Below are positions 8,627-18,052 of a stretch of 64,000 nucleotides of DNA, in pieces. The translations under genes and the position numbers were made by a program. Source of the DNA: Rhodoferax lithotrophicus. Lineage in GTDB: Bacteria > Pseudomonadota > Gammaproteobacteria > Burkholderiales > Burkholderiaceae_C. The stretch lies in contig NZ_AP024238.1 of NCBI RefSeq assembly GCF_019973615.1, forward strand, positions 2,653,989 through 2,717,988, in the 5' to 3' direction. The notes beneath the pieces were generated by a model. It was not told the origin of the DNA. It worked only from the letters and a program-made list of their open reading frames with translations, and ran no database searches. Numbering within the stretch: position 1 is the stretch's first letter; each line of letters begins with the position of its first letter.

Positions 8627-8788
8627 AGGGCTCGCAAAGCAATAATTTGTACCTTTGACTGGTCATCTTTGGGCGCATTGCGTCGTTGCAAATCGCTTGT
8701 TTAGCAGAGCTAAACGGCACGCTTTGCGCCTAGCACTGCCTCCCAAATATGACCGTCAAATTGTCCAACTTATTACTTTACGAGCCCT
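8627..8788. mobile_element. MITE-like 162-bp palindromic element
   Basis: Outer terminal inverted repeats AGGGCTCGCAAAGCAATAA (8627-8645) and TTATTACTTTACGAGCCCT (8770-8788) match at 17 of 19 positions. Inner arms TTTGACTGGTCATCTTTGGG (8654-8673) and CCCAAATATGACCGTCAAA (8742-8760) also pair, with one extra base and one mismatch. The centre has a small hairpin GTTTAGC-AGA-GCTAAAC. It has no coding capacity. It lies between the esterase start and the alcohol dehydrogenase start and extends the latter's reading frame upstream by 51 spurious codons. The structure fits a miniature inverted-repeat element; no transposase of the family is in the window. Confidence 0.75.
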
Positions 8789-8807
8789 AACGATACCGGA
8801 GACACCC

Positions 8808-9944
8808 ATGGCCCTGATTTACTATGTGACGCAAGTTCAGTTTGAGTTTGGCGCGATTCAGCTGTTGCAAGCCGAGTGCCAGCGCTCGGGCATCAGCCGC
8901 CCGCTGATCGTGACCGATGCCGGAGTCAAAGCCGCCGGTATTTTGCAAAAAGCACTGGATGCCTTGACCGGCATGACGGTGGCGGTGTTTGACCAAACCC
9001 CGTCCAACCCGACCGAGGCTGCGGTACGCGCAGCCGCTGCGCTGTACACCCAGCAGCAGTGCGACGGTTTGATTGCGGTGGGTGGTGGTTCCAGCATCGA
9101 CTGCGCCAAAGGGGTGGCGATTGCGGCCACCCACACCGGGCCGTTGAGCCATTACGCCACCATTGAGGGCGGCTCCGCACGCATCACCGAGCGGGTTGCG
9201 CCGCTGATTGCCGTCCCCACCACGGCAGGCACCGGCAGCGAGGTGGCGCGCGGGGCGATCCTCATCGTCGATGACCATCGCAAACTGGGGTTCCACAGCT
9301 GGCATCTGGTGCCCAAAACCGCTATTTGTGACCCTGAACTGACACTGGGCCTGCCACCCCTGCTGACCGCCGCCACCGGCATGGATGCCATTGCCCACTG
9401 CATGGAAACCTTCATGGCCCCAGCCTTCAACCCGCCTGCCGATGGCATCGCACTGGACGGCCTGGCGCGTGGCTGGGCGCACATTGAGCGTGCCACCCGC
9501 AACGGCGCTGACCGCGAAGCACGTTTGAACATGATGAGTGCCTCCATGCAAGGGGCGATGGCGTTCCAGAAAGGGCTGGGCTGCGTGCATTCACTCAGCC
9601 ACAGCTTGGGTGGTGTCAATCCCCGGCTGCACCATGGTACGCTCAATGCCCTGTTTTTGCCCGCTGTGATCGCCTTCAATGCGGCGGCCGAATCACTGCA
9701 AAAAGAGAAGCGTCTTGCGCGCATGGCGCATGCCATGGGACTGGATTCTGCCAGTGATATTGGGCAAGCCATCCAAGCCATGAACACCCGTTTGTGTTTA
9801 CCCACCGGTCTGGCGGCCATGGGGGTCACTGAAGATCAGTTTGAGGCCATCATCGCCGGGGCCATGGCCGACCATTGCCACAAGACCAATCCGCGTATCG
9901 CTACGGCTGATGACTATCGACAGATGTTGAGCCAGGCCATGTGA
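8808..9944 (+). CDS. Iron-containing (group III) alcohol dehydrogenase
   Basis: 378 residues from ATG 8808, with GGAGAC upstream. A longer frame from 8655 is spurious because it translates the MITE-like element. NAD-binding segment GLIAVGGGSSIDCAKG near 92-107, PTTAGTGSEVA near 142-152, and metal ligands Asp in ICDPELT, His in GMDAIAHCME, His in CVHSLSHSLGG and His in LHHGTLNALFLP. This family oxidises primary alcohols or reduces aldehydes with NAD(P) and Fe2+ in the cytoplasm. Substrate not assignable. It stands alone, between a palindromic element and a spaced hairpin, so is probably monocistronic. Confidence 0.92.
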   Translation: MALIYYVTQVQFEFGAIQLLQAECQRSGISRPLIVTDAGVKAAGILQKALDALTGMTVAVFDQTPSNPTEAAVRAAAALYTQQQCDGLIAVGGGSSIDCAKGVAIAATHTGPLSHYATIEGGSARITERVAPLIAVPTTAGTGSEVARGAILIVDDHRKLGFHSWHLVPKTAICDPELTLGLPPLLTAATGMDAIAHCMETFMAPAFNPPADGIALDGLARGWAHIERATRNGADREARLNMMSASMQGAMAFQKGLGCVHSLSHSLGGVNPRLHHGTLNALFLPAVIAFNAAAESLQKEKRLARMAHAMGLDSASDIGQAIQAMNTRLCLPTGLAAMGVTEDQFEAIIAGAMADHCHKTNPRIATADDYRQMLSQAM

Positions 9945-9971
9945 GCAAGCATCCAGTCACTTGTTTTTCAT

Positions 9972-10022
9972 CAAATTGACCGATAGCGCCCGTAAAATAT
10001 GCGCAACAAGCTATCAATAATA
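9972..10022 (-). repeat. ~50-bp interspersed repeat, intergenic copy
   Basis: CAAATTGACCGATAGCGCCC, spacer, then TATGCGCAACAAGCTATCAA. Reverse-orientation member of the family, in the 184-bp gap between the alcohol dehydrogenase and the large transglutaminase gene. Confidence 0.65.
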
Positions 10023-10026
10023 TAGT

Positions 10027-10055
10027 TTTTACGGAACCTTGCCAGGTTCGTAAAA
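10027..10055. promoter_or_regulatory. Inverted repeat upstream of the transglutaminase-DUF2126 gene
   Basis: TTTTACGGAACC - TTGCCA - GGTTCGTAAAA: an 11-bp stem with one bulged base and a 6-nt loop. It could terminate the alcohol dehydrogenase transcript or be an operator for the downstream gene. There is no long T-run on the plus side beyond the stem itself, which leaves it open. Confidence 0.4.
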
Positions 10056-10128
10056 CCTCTTCTGGCATCAACATTGCTTATTCACCCCAAAGCAATGCCT
10101 GGTTCATTTCAATCATCGAGACACCCAC

Positions 10129-13100
10129 ATGTCCATACACGCAGCACTGAATCACATCACTCACTACACCTATGACCGGCTGGTTAACCTTGGCCCACAG
10201 GTGGTGCGCTTGCGCCCGGCACCCCATTGCCGCAGCAAGATCATTTCTTACTCACTCAAGGTCGAGCCACCGGTGCACTTCATCAACTGGCAGCAAGACC
10301 CGTTTGCCAACTACCAGGCACGGCTGGTGTTCCCCGACAAAACCAAAGAATTCAAGGTCACGGTGGACGTGGTCATGGACATGTCGGTCTACAACCCGTT
10401 TGACTTCTTTCTGGAGCCCGAGGCCGAAGAGTTTCCGTTCAGTTATGCCACCGATTTGAAACAAGAGCTGGCTCCGTACCTGATCCCCGAGCCGGTCACA
10501 CCCCTGGTGCAGGCTTACCTGGACAAAATCGACCGCACCAAACGCCGCAGCGTGCTGTTTCTGGTGGACTTGAACCAGAGTGTGCACCACGCCATCAGCT
10601 ACACCATTCGCATGGAGCCGGGTGTACAAGCACCTGAAGAAACTCTCACACTGGGTTCAGGCTCGTGCCGTGATTCAGCCTGGCTGATGGTCAATTTGCT
10701 GCGCCACTGCGGCCTGGCGGCACGTTTTGTCTCGGGTTACCTGATTCAGTTGAAACCCGATGTCAAGGCGCTGGATGGCCCCAGCGGCACCGAGGTGGAC
10801 TTCACCGATCTGCACGCCTGGTGCGAGGTGTATTTGCCCGGTGCGGGTTGGGTCGGGCTGGATGCCACTTCAGGTTTGCTGGCCGGTGAAGGCCATATTC
10901 CGCTGGCTTGTACACCACAGCCCTCAGGTGCAGCCCCCATTGAAGGCTGCTCCGACAAATGCGAGGTGGAGTTTGCCCACCACATGCAGGTGACACGCAT
11001 TTATGAATCACCCCGCGTGACCAAACCCTATACCGAAGAGCAATGGGCCGATATCATGGCTTTGGGCCTCGCCGTGGACGACGAACTGGTGGCCGGTGAT
11101 GTACGACTGACCATGGGTGGCGAGCCCACTTTTGTGGCCAACAGCGACCGTGATGCACCAGAATGGAACACCGATGCGCTCGGCCCTAGCAAACGTGGGT
11201 TTGCCACCGAGTTGGTGCATAAACTGCGCAACGAATACGGCCAAGGCGGTTTTCTGCATTTTGGTCAAGGCAAGTGGTATCCAGGTGAGCAGTTGCCACG
11301 CTGGGCACTGAACATTTATTGGCGCGCGGACGGCCAACCGGTGTGGGCCAACCCGGCGCTCTTTACCGATGAACGTTCGCCCACTCACTACACCTCGGCA
11401 GACGCACAGCGCTTCACCAGCCTGTTGGCGAGCAAGTTGGGAGTCACCGGCAAATACATCCAGACCGCTTTTGAAGACAGCTGGTATTACCTGTGGCGTG
11501 AACGCCGCCTGCCAGTGAATGTCGACCCGTTCAACTCCAAACTGGACGATGAAATGGAGCGTGCCCGGTTGCGCCGGGTGTTCGAGCAAAAACTCGATAC
11601 CCCGGTAGGTTATGTGTTGCCGATCAAGGTCACAGGTTACGACGACAGTTATGGCGCTGCCTGGACCACCGGCCCCTGGTTTTTGCGGGACGAACGGATG
11701 TACTTGATGCCGGGTGATTCCCCCATGGGTCTGCGCCTGCCGCTGGATTCGCTGCCCTGGGTCAGTGAGGCTGACTTTCCTTACCTGATCGAGCAAGACC
11801 CATCTGTGCTGGTGGGTACTCTGCCCGTTTACAACACCATAGCAGCCAAATACGCGCCGGGTACAGCGGGTTTGGCGCTGGGCCAGGCGGCTCGTCGGGC
11901 TGCAGCAGAAGCAGCTGCAGCTTCTGGGGCTAGCACATCCTTGGCAACAGACAAGCCATTGGCGGCCAGCAGCTTTTTGGCAGGCACCGGCCCTCAGGCA
12001 GAAGCGGTTCGCAAGATGCAAACCGTGACCGGAACGGCAACTGCTTCCAGCTCAGCCGTGAATGCACAAAGCGACAGCCAGTCTGAACCCGGCGACTTTG
12101 CCCGTGTGCCCGGCCCACAAGAATCTGCCCACTGGATTACCCGCACAGCTCTGTGTGTGGAGGTGCGTGACCCACGCCGCGCCAGCGGCCCTAAAGTTGA
12201 AGCCATTGGCGAAAAATCGGGCGTGTTGTATGTATTTATGCCGCCCCTTGAAAAACTGGAACATTACCTGGATTTGCTGGCTGCCGTAGAAGCTACCGCA
12301 CAAGAACTGGGCATGCAACTGGTGCTGGAAGGTTACCCGCCACCGCGTGACCCACGCCTGAAATTGCTCAGCGTTACCCCCGATCCCGGCGTGATTGAGG
12401 TCAACATTCATCCCTCCACCCACTGGAAGGAGCTGGTCAGCAACACCGAGTTCTTGTACAACGCGGCGTTTGAGTCACGCTTGTCGGCCGAAAAATTCAT
12501 GACCGATGGTCGCCACACCGGCACCGGTGGCGGCAATCACTTTGTCATGGGTGGGGCTACGCCTGAAGACAGCCCGTTCTTGCGCAAACCCGAGCTGCTG
12601 GCCAGCTTGCTGCTTTATTGGCACAACCATCCTTCACTGAGCTACCTGTTCAGCGGCATGTTTGTCGGTCCAACCAGCCAGGCACCACGGGTGGATGAGG
12701 CACGCAACGACCAGCTTTACGAGCTTGAAATTGCCATTGAACAGATTTACAAAAACCGCGAGCTGCATGGTCAGAGCATGCCGCCGTGGCTGGTGGATCG
12801 CACGCTGCGCAACATCCTGATCGATGCCACCGGCAACACGCACCGCAGCGAAATCTCCATCGACAAGATGTATTCGCCCGATTCGGCCACTGGCCGCCTG
12901 GGCTTGCTGGAGCTGCGTGCCTTTGAAATGCCACCCCACCCGCACATGAGCAGCGCGCAGCAGTTGCTGCTACGCGCCCTGATTGCCCGCTTCTGGAAAA
13001 CACCTTACCGCACACCTGCCACCCGCTGGGGCACCGAGTTGCATGACCGCTTTATGCTGCCGGCCTTTATTGAAGCCGATTTCAAAGATGTGATGGAGGA

Positions 13101-13713
13101 AATGCGCGAAGCAGGCTACGCCTTTGATGACAGCTGGTTTGCGCCACACATCGAGTTCCGCTTTCCCTTGATTGGCTCGGTATGCTCATCTGGCATTGAA
13201 CTCACCCTGCGCAACGCGCTGGAGCCCTGGCATGTGATGGGTGAAGAAAACACCGCTGGTGGCACGGCACGTTATGTGGATTCGTCCCTCGAACGTATAG
13301 AAGTGCGCGTGACGGGTATGAACCAAAGCCGCTACGTGGTCACCTGTAACGGGCATGCCCTGCCTCTGCAGCCAACGGGTGTTGTGGGTGAATACGTGGC
13401 CGGGGTGCGCTACAAAGCCTGGAACCCGCCCAGCAGTTTGCACCCGAGCATTGGTGTCCATGCCCCGCTGACGTTTGACATTGTGGACACCTGGATGAAG
13501 CGCTCTTTGGGTGGCTGTCAATACCACGTGTCACACCCAGGCGGCCTGAGCTACGAAACGCTGCCGGTCAACGCCTTTGAGGCCGAGAGCCGCCGTCTGT
13601 CCCGCTTTTTGGCCATGGGTCACACGCCTGGTTTGATGTATGTACCACCTGCCACCATCAACCTGCCAGGTAGCCGTGAGTTTCCTTTTACGCTGGATTT
13701 GCGTCGGGTGTAA
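10129..13713 (+). CDS. Transglutaminase-like peptidase fused to DUF2126 putative amidoligase
   Basis: 1194 residues. Residues 1-290 are a bacterial transglutaminase N-domain plus transglutaminase core with the full triad: Cys180 in LGSGSCRDSAW, His229 in FTDLHAWCEVYL, Asp245 in WVGLDATSG. From about residue 315 to the end is DUF2126, described by Pfam as a putative amidoligase of the glutamine-synthetase-like COOH-NH2 ligase class; conserved pieces include LTMGGEPTFV, FGQGKWYPGEQLPRW, DGRHTGTGGGNHFV and LRAFEMPPHPHMS. An Ala/Ser-rich linker at about 585-665 interrupts the domain. Family knowledge (comparative genomics of amidoligases) suggests synthesis and trimming of a peptide-like product, but no substrate is established. 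Partner genes lie at 20809-24395, normally adjacent. Confidence 0.9.
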   Translation: MSIHAALNHITHYTYDRLVNLGPQVVRLRPAPHCRSKIISYSLKVEPPVHFINWQQDPFANYQARLVFPDKTKEFKVTVDVVMDMSVYNPFDFFLEPEAEEFPFSYATDLKQELAPYLIPEPVTPLVQAYLDKIDRTKRRSVLFLVDLNQSVHHAISYTIRMEPGVQAPEETLTLGSGSCRDSAWLMVNLLRHCGLAARFVSGYLIQLKPDVKALDGPSGTEVDFTDLHAWCEVYLPGAGWVGLDATSGLLAGEGHIPLACTPQPSGAAPIEGCSDKCEVEFAHHMQVTRIYESPRVTKPYTEEQWADIMALGLAVDDELVAGDVRLTMGGEPTFVANSDRDAPEWNTDALGPSKRGFATELVHKLRNEYGQGGFLHFGQGKWYPGEQLPRWALNIYWRADGQPVWANPALFTDERSPTHYTSADAQRFTSLLASKLGVTGKYIQTAFEDSWYYLWRERRLPVNVDPFNSKLDDEMERARLRRVFEQKLDTPVGYVLPIKVTGYDDSYGAAWTTGPWFLRDERMYLMPGDSPMGLRLPLDSLPWVSEADFPYLIEQDPSVLVGTLPVYNTIAAKYAPGTAGLALGQAARRAAAEAAAASGASTSLATDKPLAASSFLAGTGPQAEAVRKMQTVTGTATASSSAVNAQSDSQSEPGDFARVPGPQESAHWITRTALCVEVRDPRRASGPKVEAIGEKSGVLYVFMPPLEKLEHYLDLLAAVEATAQELGMQLVLEGYPPPRDPRLKLLSVTPDPGVIEVNIHPSTHWKELVSNTEFLYNAAFESRLSAEKFMTDGRHTGTGGGNHFVMGGATPEDSPFLRKPELLASLLLYWHNHPSLSYLFSGMFVGPTSQAPRVDEARNDQLYELEIAIEQIYKNRELHGQSMPPWLVDRTLRNILIDATGNTHRSEISIDKMYSPDSATGRLGLLELRAFEMPPHPHMSSAQQLLLRALIARFWKTPYRTPATRWGTELHDRFMLPAFIEADFKDVMEEMREAGYAFDDSWFAPHIEFRFPLIGSVCSSGIELTLRNALEPWHVMGEENTAGGTARYVDSSLERIEVRVTGMNQSRYVVTCNGHALPLQPTGVVGEYVAGVRYKAWNPPSSLHPSIGVHAPLTFDIVDTWMKRSLGGCQYHVSHPGGLSYETLPVNAFEAESRRLSRFLAMGHTPGLMYVPPATINLPGSREFPFTLDLRRV

Positions 13714-13737
13714 ATCAGGGTTGGCGCCTGGATGGCG

Positions 13738-14598
13738 CTATTCAATATATTCGACGACACCGTGATGGATAACCATGACATCACGCTGTAGCGAATAGCA
13801 TTGAAATGTAGCGCTGCCATGGCCATGCGTCCAGAACACCGTTTTCAAGGACTCACCCGGATAAAACGGAGAAGAAAATTTGAGCTTCAATTTTTTCAGT
13901 CGAGCTGGATCGTAGGCACACAGCGTGCGTAGTGCCGCGTGCCCGGCCATGCCAAACGTGCACAGGCCATGCAAAATGGGGCGCTCAAAGCCTGCGTTTT
14001 GTGCCACCCGGATGTCGGCATGTAACGGGTTGTCATCACCGCTGAGGCGATAAATCAATGCAGATTGCGCAGAGCTTGGCAAGATACAAGTTCTGTCTGG
14101 TGGCCCTTGGGGACACCAACGCGAGGGTGGACTCGCCGGGTCTCCGCCGCCAAAATGACCATCGCCACGGCACAGAATAACGGACCGGGTACTTGCGACA
14201 ATTTCGGATGTAGCGGCATCAACGACATCACGGCGGGTCGTGAGCAACGCACCTGCCGAGCGCTTGTCTACGATGCTTTCAATAACCGTCTTTCCAATAA
14301 CCTCGCCACTTGGACGTAATGTCTGGTGCATGTTGAGCTCCTGCTCAACATGCAGGATCTTTTTCCAGTCAAGCCCAGTGTCAGGCGAGCGCATCCAGAA
14401 GCCTGGACAACCCAACACCACCGCCATCGTCGGCACAGCAAGCAGCGCTTGCTCATACACATAACGCAGCTGATCCAAGTCGCTTGGGTCCGTCCCCATG
14501 CCAATACCCAGCGCATACAACATGCTGTCTGTGGCCCCATAACGGTGGCGCACGTCTTCAAACTGCCGGTTTTTCAGTGTTCTGAAATTGATGCTCAT
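13738..14598 (-). CDS. MaoC-like (R)-specific enoyl-CoA hydratase (hydratase 2)
   Basis: 286 residues, two hot-dog folds as in eukaryotic-type hydratase 2. The hydratase-2 motif is clear: YRLSGDDNPLHADIRVAQNAGF followed by RPILHGLCTFG (residues about 180-213), with catalytic Asp and His. The N-terminal half (about 20-150, with DPSDLDQLRYVYEQAL and QELNMHQTLRPSGEV) is the degenerate first hot-dog. The enzyme hydrates trans-2-enoyl-CoA to (R)-3-hydroxyacyl-CoA. It faces the thiolase and acyl-CoA ligase genes downstream of bioMNY on the same strand, with a nitroreductase gene in between on the other strand; a shared acyl-CoA pathway is my inference. Confidence 0.88.
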   Translation of the reverse strand: MSINFRTLKNRQFEDVRHRYGATDSMLYALGIGMGTDPSDLDQLRYVYEQALLAVPTMAVVLGCPGFWMRSPDTGLDWKKILHVEQELNMHQTLRPSGEVIGKTVIESIVDKRSAGALLTTRRDVVDAATSEIVASTRSVILCRGDGHFGGGDPASPPSRWCPQGPPDRTCILPSSAQSALIYRLSGDDNPLHADIRVAQNAGFERPILHGLCTFGMAGHAALRTLCAYDPARLKKLKLKFSSPFYPGESLKTVFWTHGHGSATFQCYSLQRDVMVIHHGVVEYIE

Positions 14599-14695
14599 TA
14601 TTCAGGTCACAGGAGCGCTTGATACAGGCACTTGGGTACGGGGCGTTGGCCGCCCGGAAGATAATTACACACTCATTTTCTCCAGTATCAAACTT

Positions 14696-15379
14696 GTGAC
14701 TCCTTCAGACCCTGAATTGTTGACCAAACTTGTGACACAGCGGCGATCTGTTCGGGCCTACTTGCCGAAACAGGTTCCTGATGCCCTGCTTCAGCAGGTT
14801 TTGAGGGATGCGCGCCGCGCACCCAGTGGCTCCAATCTGCAACCTGGCGCTTTTCTATCCATTCAAGGCCATGCCAGACAACGGCTTTCCAATGCCCTGA
14901 TGGAAGCATGGCAACATGAGGTGCAAGAGGTAGAGGACTATGCATATGGCCCACGCCCCTTGCCAATGACCATGCGGCGGCGACAAGTCGCAACGGCGCA
15001 AGCTCTGTACGGCGCACTGGGTATTGCCCGCGAAGACCGACTGGGGCGCGATGCCCAGTTTGAGCGCAATTTCCACTTCTTTGACGCACCCGTGGCGCTT
15101 CTGGTCACGATTCATCGTGATTTTGGCAGCGGAGCCTTGATGGACTTGGGCATGTCCGTTTATGGGCTCATGCTGGCCGCACAATCCCACGGTCTTGCCA
15201 CTTGCGCCATTGGTGCCATTGCAAGTTACCCCAATCTGGTGCGCCACAGCCTCCAGTTGGAGGCTGATTGCGCCATTGTCTGCGGACTGGCACTTGGGTA
15301 TGCTGATCCGACCGCCCCTGTGAATCGGACAGAAACTACACGTTGTGAGCTGAATGACTTCTTCCAGGTGATCACCTGA
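14696..15379 (+). CDS. Nitroreductase-family flavoprotein
   Basis: About 227 residues from a GTG at 14696; an upstream ATG-initiated frame from 14588 overlaps the start of the divergent MaoC gene, so the start is uncertain and no strong ribosome site decides it. The fold markers of FMN nitroreductases are present: QRRSVRAYLPKQVP (phosphate-binding Arg), ARRAPSGSNLQPG (FMN contact), ALMDLGMSVYGLMLAAQSHGL and a glycine-rich CGLALGYADP near the C-terminus. Family members reduce nitro groups, quinones or enones with NAD(P)H. Located between MaoC hydratase and thiolase genes; a role as an ene-reductase in acyl-CoA chemistry is possible but unproven. Confidence 0.82.
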   Translation: MTPSDPELLTKLVTQRRSVRAYLPKQVPDALLQQVLRDARRAPSGSNLQPGAFLSIQGHARQRLSNALMEAWQHEVQEVEDYAYGPRPLPMTMRRRQVATAQALYGALGIAREDRLGRDAQFERNFHFFDAPVALLVTIHRDFGSGALMDLGMSVYGLMLAAQSHGLATCAIGAIASYPNLVRHSLQLEADCAIVCGLALGYADPTAPVNRTETTRCELNDFFQVIT

Positions 15380-15416
15380 ATGCAGGTGCCGAGGCGGCAA
15401 GTCGGTTTGTGCCAAC

Positions 15417-16604
15417 TCAGAGTCGTTTAAAAATTGCGGCAGAGCCAATACCACCGGCACCCGCAACGGCGACCAGCCCACAAGCACCAGAGGCTTCATC
15501 GCGGTGTAAGTCAGACAACATACGAACCATTGAAATGGCCCCGGAAGCGCCAATGGGGTGGCCTCGCGCCAAACCACCACCACGCCGGTTGATACGTGCC
15601 GGGTCAAGCCCGAAGGCCTTGCAAAAACTTAAGCCCTGCACCGCAAAGGCATCATGCAACTCAATCACCCCCATACGCTCCATGGACTCCAGCCCGGCAC
15701 GTGAGAGTGCCGCCATCGCAGCTTTTTCCGCAACGACCAATGGTGTGCCCGAATCCCCCCCCACCGATGCTGAAGTTACCCAAGCTGCCAATGGGGAAAG
15801 ACCAAGTCCCTTGCAAGCCTGCGGGGTAGCCAGCAATACCAGCGCGGCACCATCGGCTTTCGCCGCAATGGCCAGGGTGCTGACCGAGCAATCCGTTGGT
15901 GGGTCTTCACATGGCTTGGCCACGCTCTGCATGGCCGTCGCTTGCACCGCAACGGGCATCCGGGCAACCCGCAAAAGATCCATTACCCGTGGATACGCAT
16001 CCAGTTGCAGGCCGTGAACTGGCACGATCTCAGTAGCCAGTGCTACCCGATGTGTCATGGCGCGTTGATGACTGAGTACCGCATAGGCATCTTGCTGAAC
16101 CCGGCTGAATCCGTACTGCTGCGCATAGTCTGCGGCAGACACGAGCAAATCAGGATCTCGCGAAGGATCGGGGGAAAACGCGGGTCTCTCATACACAACG
16201 GCGGGCTCGTCGGCAGACATCGGTCGTACTTGCCGGATCGGTGATCGGCTCCAGGCCTCCACGCCGCCAGCAATCACCACAGAGGCCTGGCCAGACGCCA
16301 ACAAGCCCACAGCCATGGAGACAGCATCCACCCCGGAACAGCACTGTGTGTCTATTGAGAAGGCCGCGCAACCGTCTGGCAGGCCTGAGGCCAGCGCCAG
16401 CATCCGGGCCGGGTTGCCACCTGCCCCCAAAGCATTGCCGATCACAACCGCATCAACCGCTTGTGCAGGTACACCGGCACGCTGCAACAGCACGCGCAAC
16501 ACCGGGGCGGCAATCTCGTGCGGCTGCAAAGCGCCAAACGCCCCTCCATGGGGCGCTACGGCGCTACGTGCCCAGGCTGCAATCAGCGCAAGGGGGTCAG
16601 ACAT
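15417..16604 (-). CDS. Thiolase-family protein, second catalytic Cys replaced
   Basis: 395 residues, full thiolase length. Nucleophile Cys88 is in DTQCCSGVDA; the GHP histidine is in GGGLARGHPIGASGA; and the N/HEAF-type loop reads ELHDAFAVQG. The last catalytic element, normally CxGGGxG, reads VAVAGAGGIG, so the acid/base Cys is Ala381 here. Thiolases condense or cleave acyl-CoAs; loss of this Cys should weaken Claisen chemistry or shift the reaction. It overlaps the upstream AMP ligase by 22 bp and is the last gene of the bioM-bioN-bioY-ligase-thiolase run, which points to work on a biotin-related acyl chain. That link is inference. Confidence 0.88.
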   Translation of the reverse strand: MSDPLALIAAWARSAVAPHGGAFGALQPHEIAAPVLRVLLQRAGVPAQAVDAVVIGNALGAGGNPARMLALASGLPDGCAAFSIDTQCCSGVDAVSMAVGLLASGQASVVIAGGVEAWSRSPIRQVRPMSADEPAVVYERPAFSPDPSRDPDLLVSAADYAQQYGFSRVQQDAYAVLSHQRAMTHRVALATEIVPVHGLQLDAYPRVMDLLRVARMPVAVQATAMQSVAKPCEDPPTDCSVSTLAIAAKADGAALVLLATPQACKGLGLSPLAAWVTSASVGGDSGTPLVVAEKAAMAALSRAGLESMERMGVIELHDAFAVQGLSFCKAFGLDPARINRRGGGLARGHPIGASGAISMVRMLSDLHRDEASGACGLVAVAGAGGIGSAAIFKRL

Positions 16605-18052
16605 GGCAACCCTGGTAATACCGTCGACTCAAGGTGATTGTGCAGACTTTGCGCCAGCGTTCGGTGGTCGGTCTTGCCGCTGGCCGTCAGGCACCAGTCC
16701 TGACAGACAAAATAGCGCCGGGGCGACTTGTAGGCCTCCAGACTTTGACGACACCAAGTGGAAAGCTGCAATGGGCTAGGCCACACCGTTGTCGGGGCTT
16801 GTTGCAGTTTGAGAATAGCGACAATCTGACAACCACGAAGCGGATCCTCCACCCCATGCACGGAAGCGCTTTCAATGGCGGGATGCATCTCCAGAATAGC
16901 CTCCAGCTCCTCCGCAAACAAGTTTTTCCCTTTGGTCACGATCATGCGGTTTTGACGACCCGCCAGGCAAAGATACCCCTGCGCATCAAGGTATCCCAGG
17001 TCGCGTACACACAGCCAGTCACCGTCTCGGATGGCCGCAGTGTTGTCATCACCCGCCACCACATAGTCCATGAAAACCATGGGACTGCGCACATAGATCA
17101 AACCCACGTGTTCATTGTGACCAATGGTGAAGGAGCTGTCGTTTGCGTTGGTGTTGCCACGCACCTGTATCTCCACGTTATTGAATGGGCGGCCCACCAC
17201 CTGCATGGGCAGCGTGTCATCGGTGTCCATCCAGGCAACAAAACTGGTCTCTGAAGACCCATAAAACTCGATGATGCGTGCACATGGAAACAGAGCACGA
17301 AGTTCTGCGGTACGAGCACGAATCCAGCGCGAACCACTGATCAAAATGAGTCTGACGGCTTCAATCGGGGCAGAGCCCCGATGCCTTGCGACTTCTACCA
17401 TCAGCATCAGCTGGCTGGGCACGGCAACCAGGCAAGGGGTGAGCCCAGCACGCAAAGTGTCCAGTGCACGGGCAGCCGAAAAATGTTCTTGCACCACGAC
17501 ACCCCCGCCAGTCCAAAGTCCCAGCAGCATGCCAAACAGAAAGAGCGAGTGTGAATCTTTGCCAGGAGCCAGAATGCAGCTGCCAGCGTCAGGCCCGAAC
17601 TCGTTCAGGCAGGCCCGAAAGCTGCTGGTCCACGATTGGTGGTCCCGCATGTAACCCTTGGGTGACCCGGTGCTGCCGGACGTGTACCCCACATAGAAAG
17701 CTGATGCAGGCAGCGGCTGAGACAGATCAGTGGCCTGTGTGCTCATGGACATAGATACTGTCTGACGAACAACTGCTGGCCAATCCGGGTTTGCAACAAC
17801 CGCACAACGACCACTGGCGATGATGCCCAGAAAGTCCACCAACCGATCCATCACCGGTAATGCGTCATTCACCATCAGCTTTGCCGGTGCACGCGCCTGC
17901 ACGATGTCGCAACAGCGCTGTGTCACAGCCGCATAAAGCTGTGCAAAGGTAAGTCCCTGCACCCCACTCTGAATGGCCACAGCATCACCGCGCGAATGGG
18001 CCCAGTCTGCCAGAGGCGCATGCACCAGGTTGCCCCATTCTCCCTGGTTCAT
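16583..18052 (-). CDS. AMP-forming acyl/aryl-CoA ligase
   Basis: 489 residues from ATG 18052, which overlaps the bioY stop (ATGA). A longer frame would run deep into bioY. ANL-family motifs: P-loop YTSGSTGSPKGYMR near 124-137, IEFYGSSETSFVAW (A5), RDLGYLDAQGYLCLAGRQNR (A7-A8) and the terminal lysine motif TASGKTD (A10). It activates a carboxylate as acyl-AMP and, probably, transfers it to CoA. Substrate unknown; resemblance is to aryl and medium-chain acid ligases. Translational coupling to the biotin transporter S-component suggests the acid may be pimelate, a biotin vitamer or a biotin degradation product. Confidence 0.88.
   Translation of the reverse strand: MNQGEWGNLVHAPLADWAHSRGDAVAIQSGVQGLTFAQLYAAVTQRCCDIVQARAPAKLMVNDALPVMDRLVDFLGIIASGRCAVVANPDWPAVVRQTVSMSMSTQATDLSQPLPASAFYVGYTSGSTGSPKGYMRDHQSWTSSFRACLNEFGPDAGSCILAPGKDSHSLFLFGMLLGLWTGGGVVVQEHFSAARALDTLRAGLTPCLVAVPSQLMLMVEVARHRGSAPIEAVRLILISGSRWIRARTAELRALFPCARIIEFYGSSETSFVAWMDTDDTLPMQVVGRPFNNVEIQVRGNTNANDSSFTIGHNEHVGLIYVRSPMVFMDYVVAGDDNTAAIRDGDWLCVRDLGYLDAQGYLCLAGRQNRMIVTKGKNLFAEELEAILEMHPAIESASVHGVEDPLRGCQIVAILKLQQAPTTVWPSPLQLSTWCRQSLEAYKSPRRYFVCQDWCLTASGKTDHRTLAQSLHNHLESTVLPGLPCLTPLR

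Noticed and set aside
8655..8807. 51-codon N-terminal extension of the alcohol dehydrogenase
   Set aside because: It translates the palindromic element; the dehydrogenase fold begins at ATG 8808 behind a ribosome site.
11008..12021. 337-codon minus-strand frame inside the transglutaminase-DUF2126 gene
   Set aside because: Antisense shadow; the plus-strand protein has conserved domains throughout.
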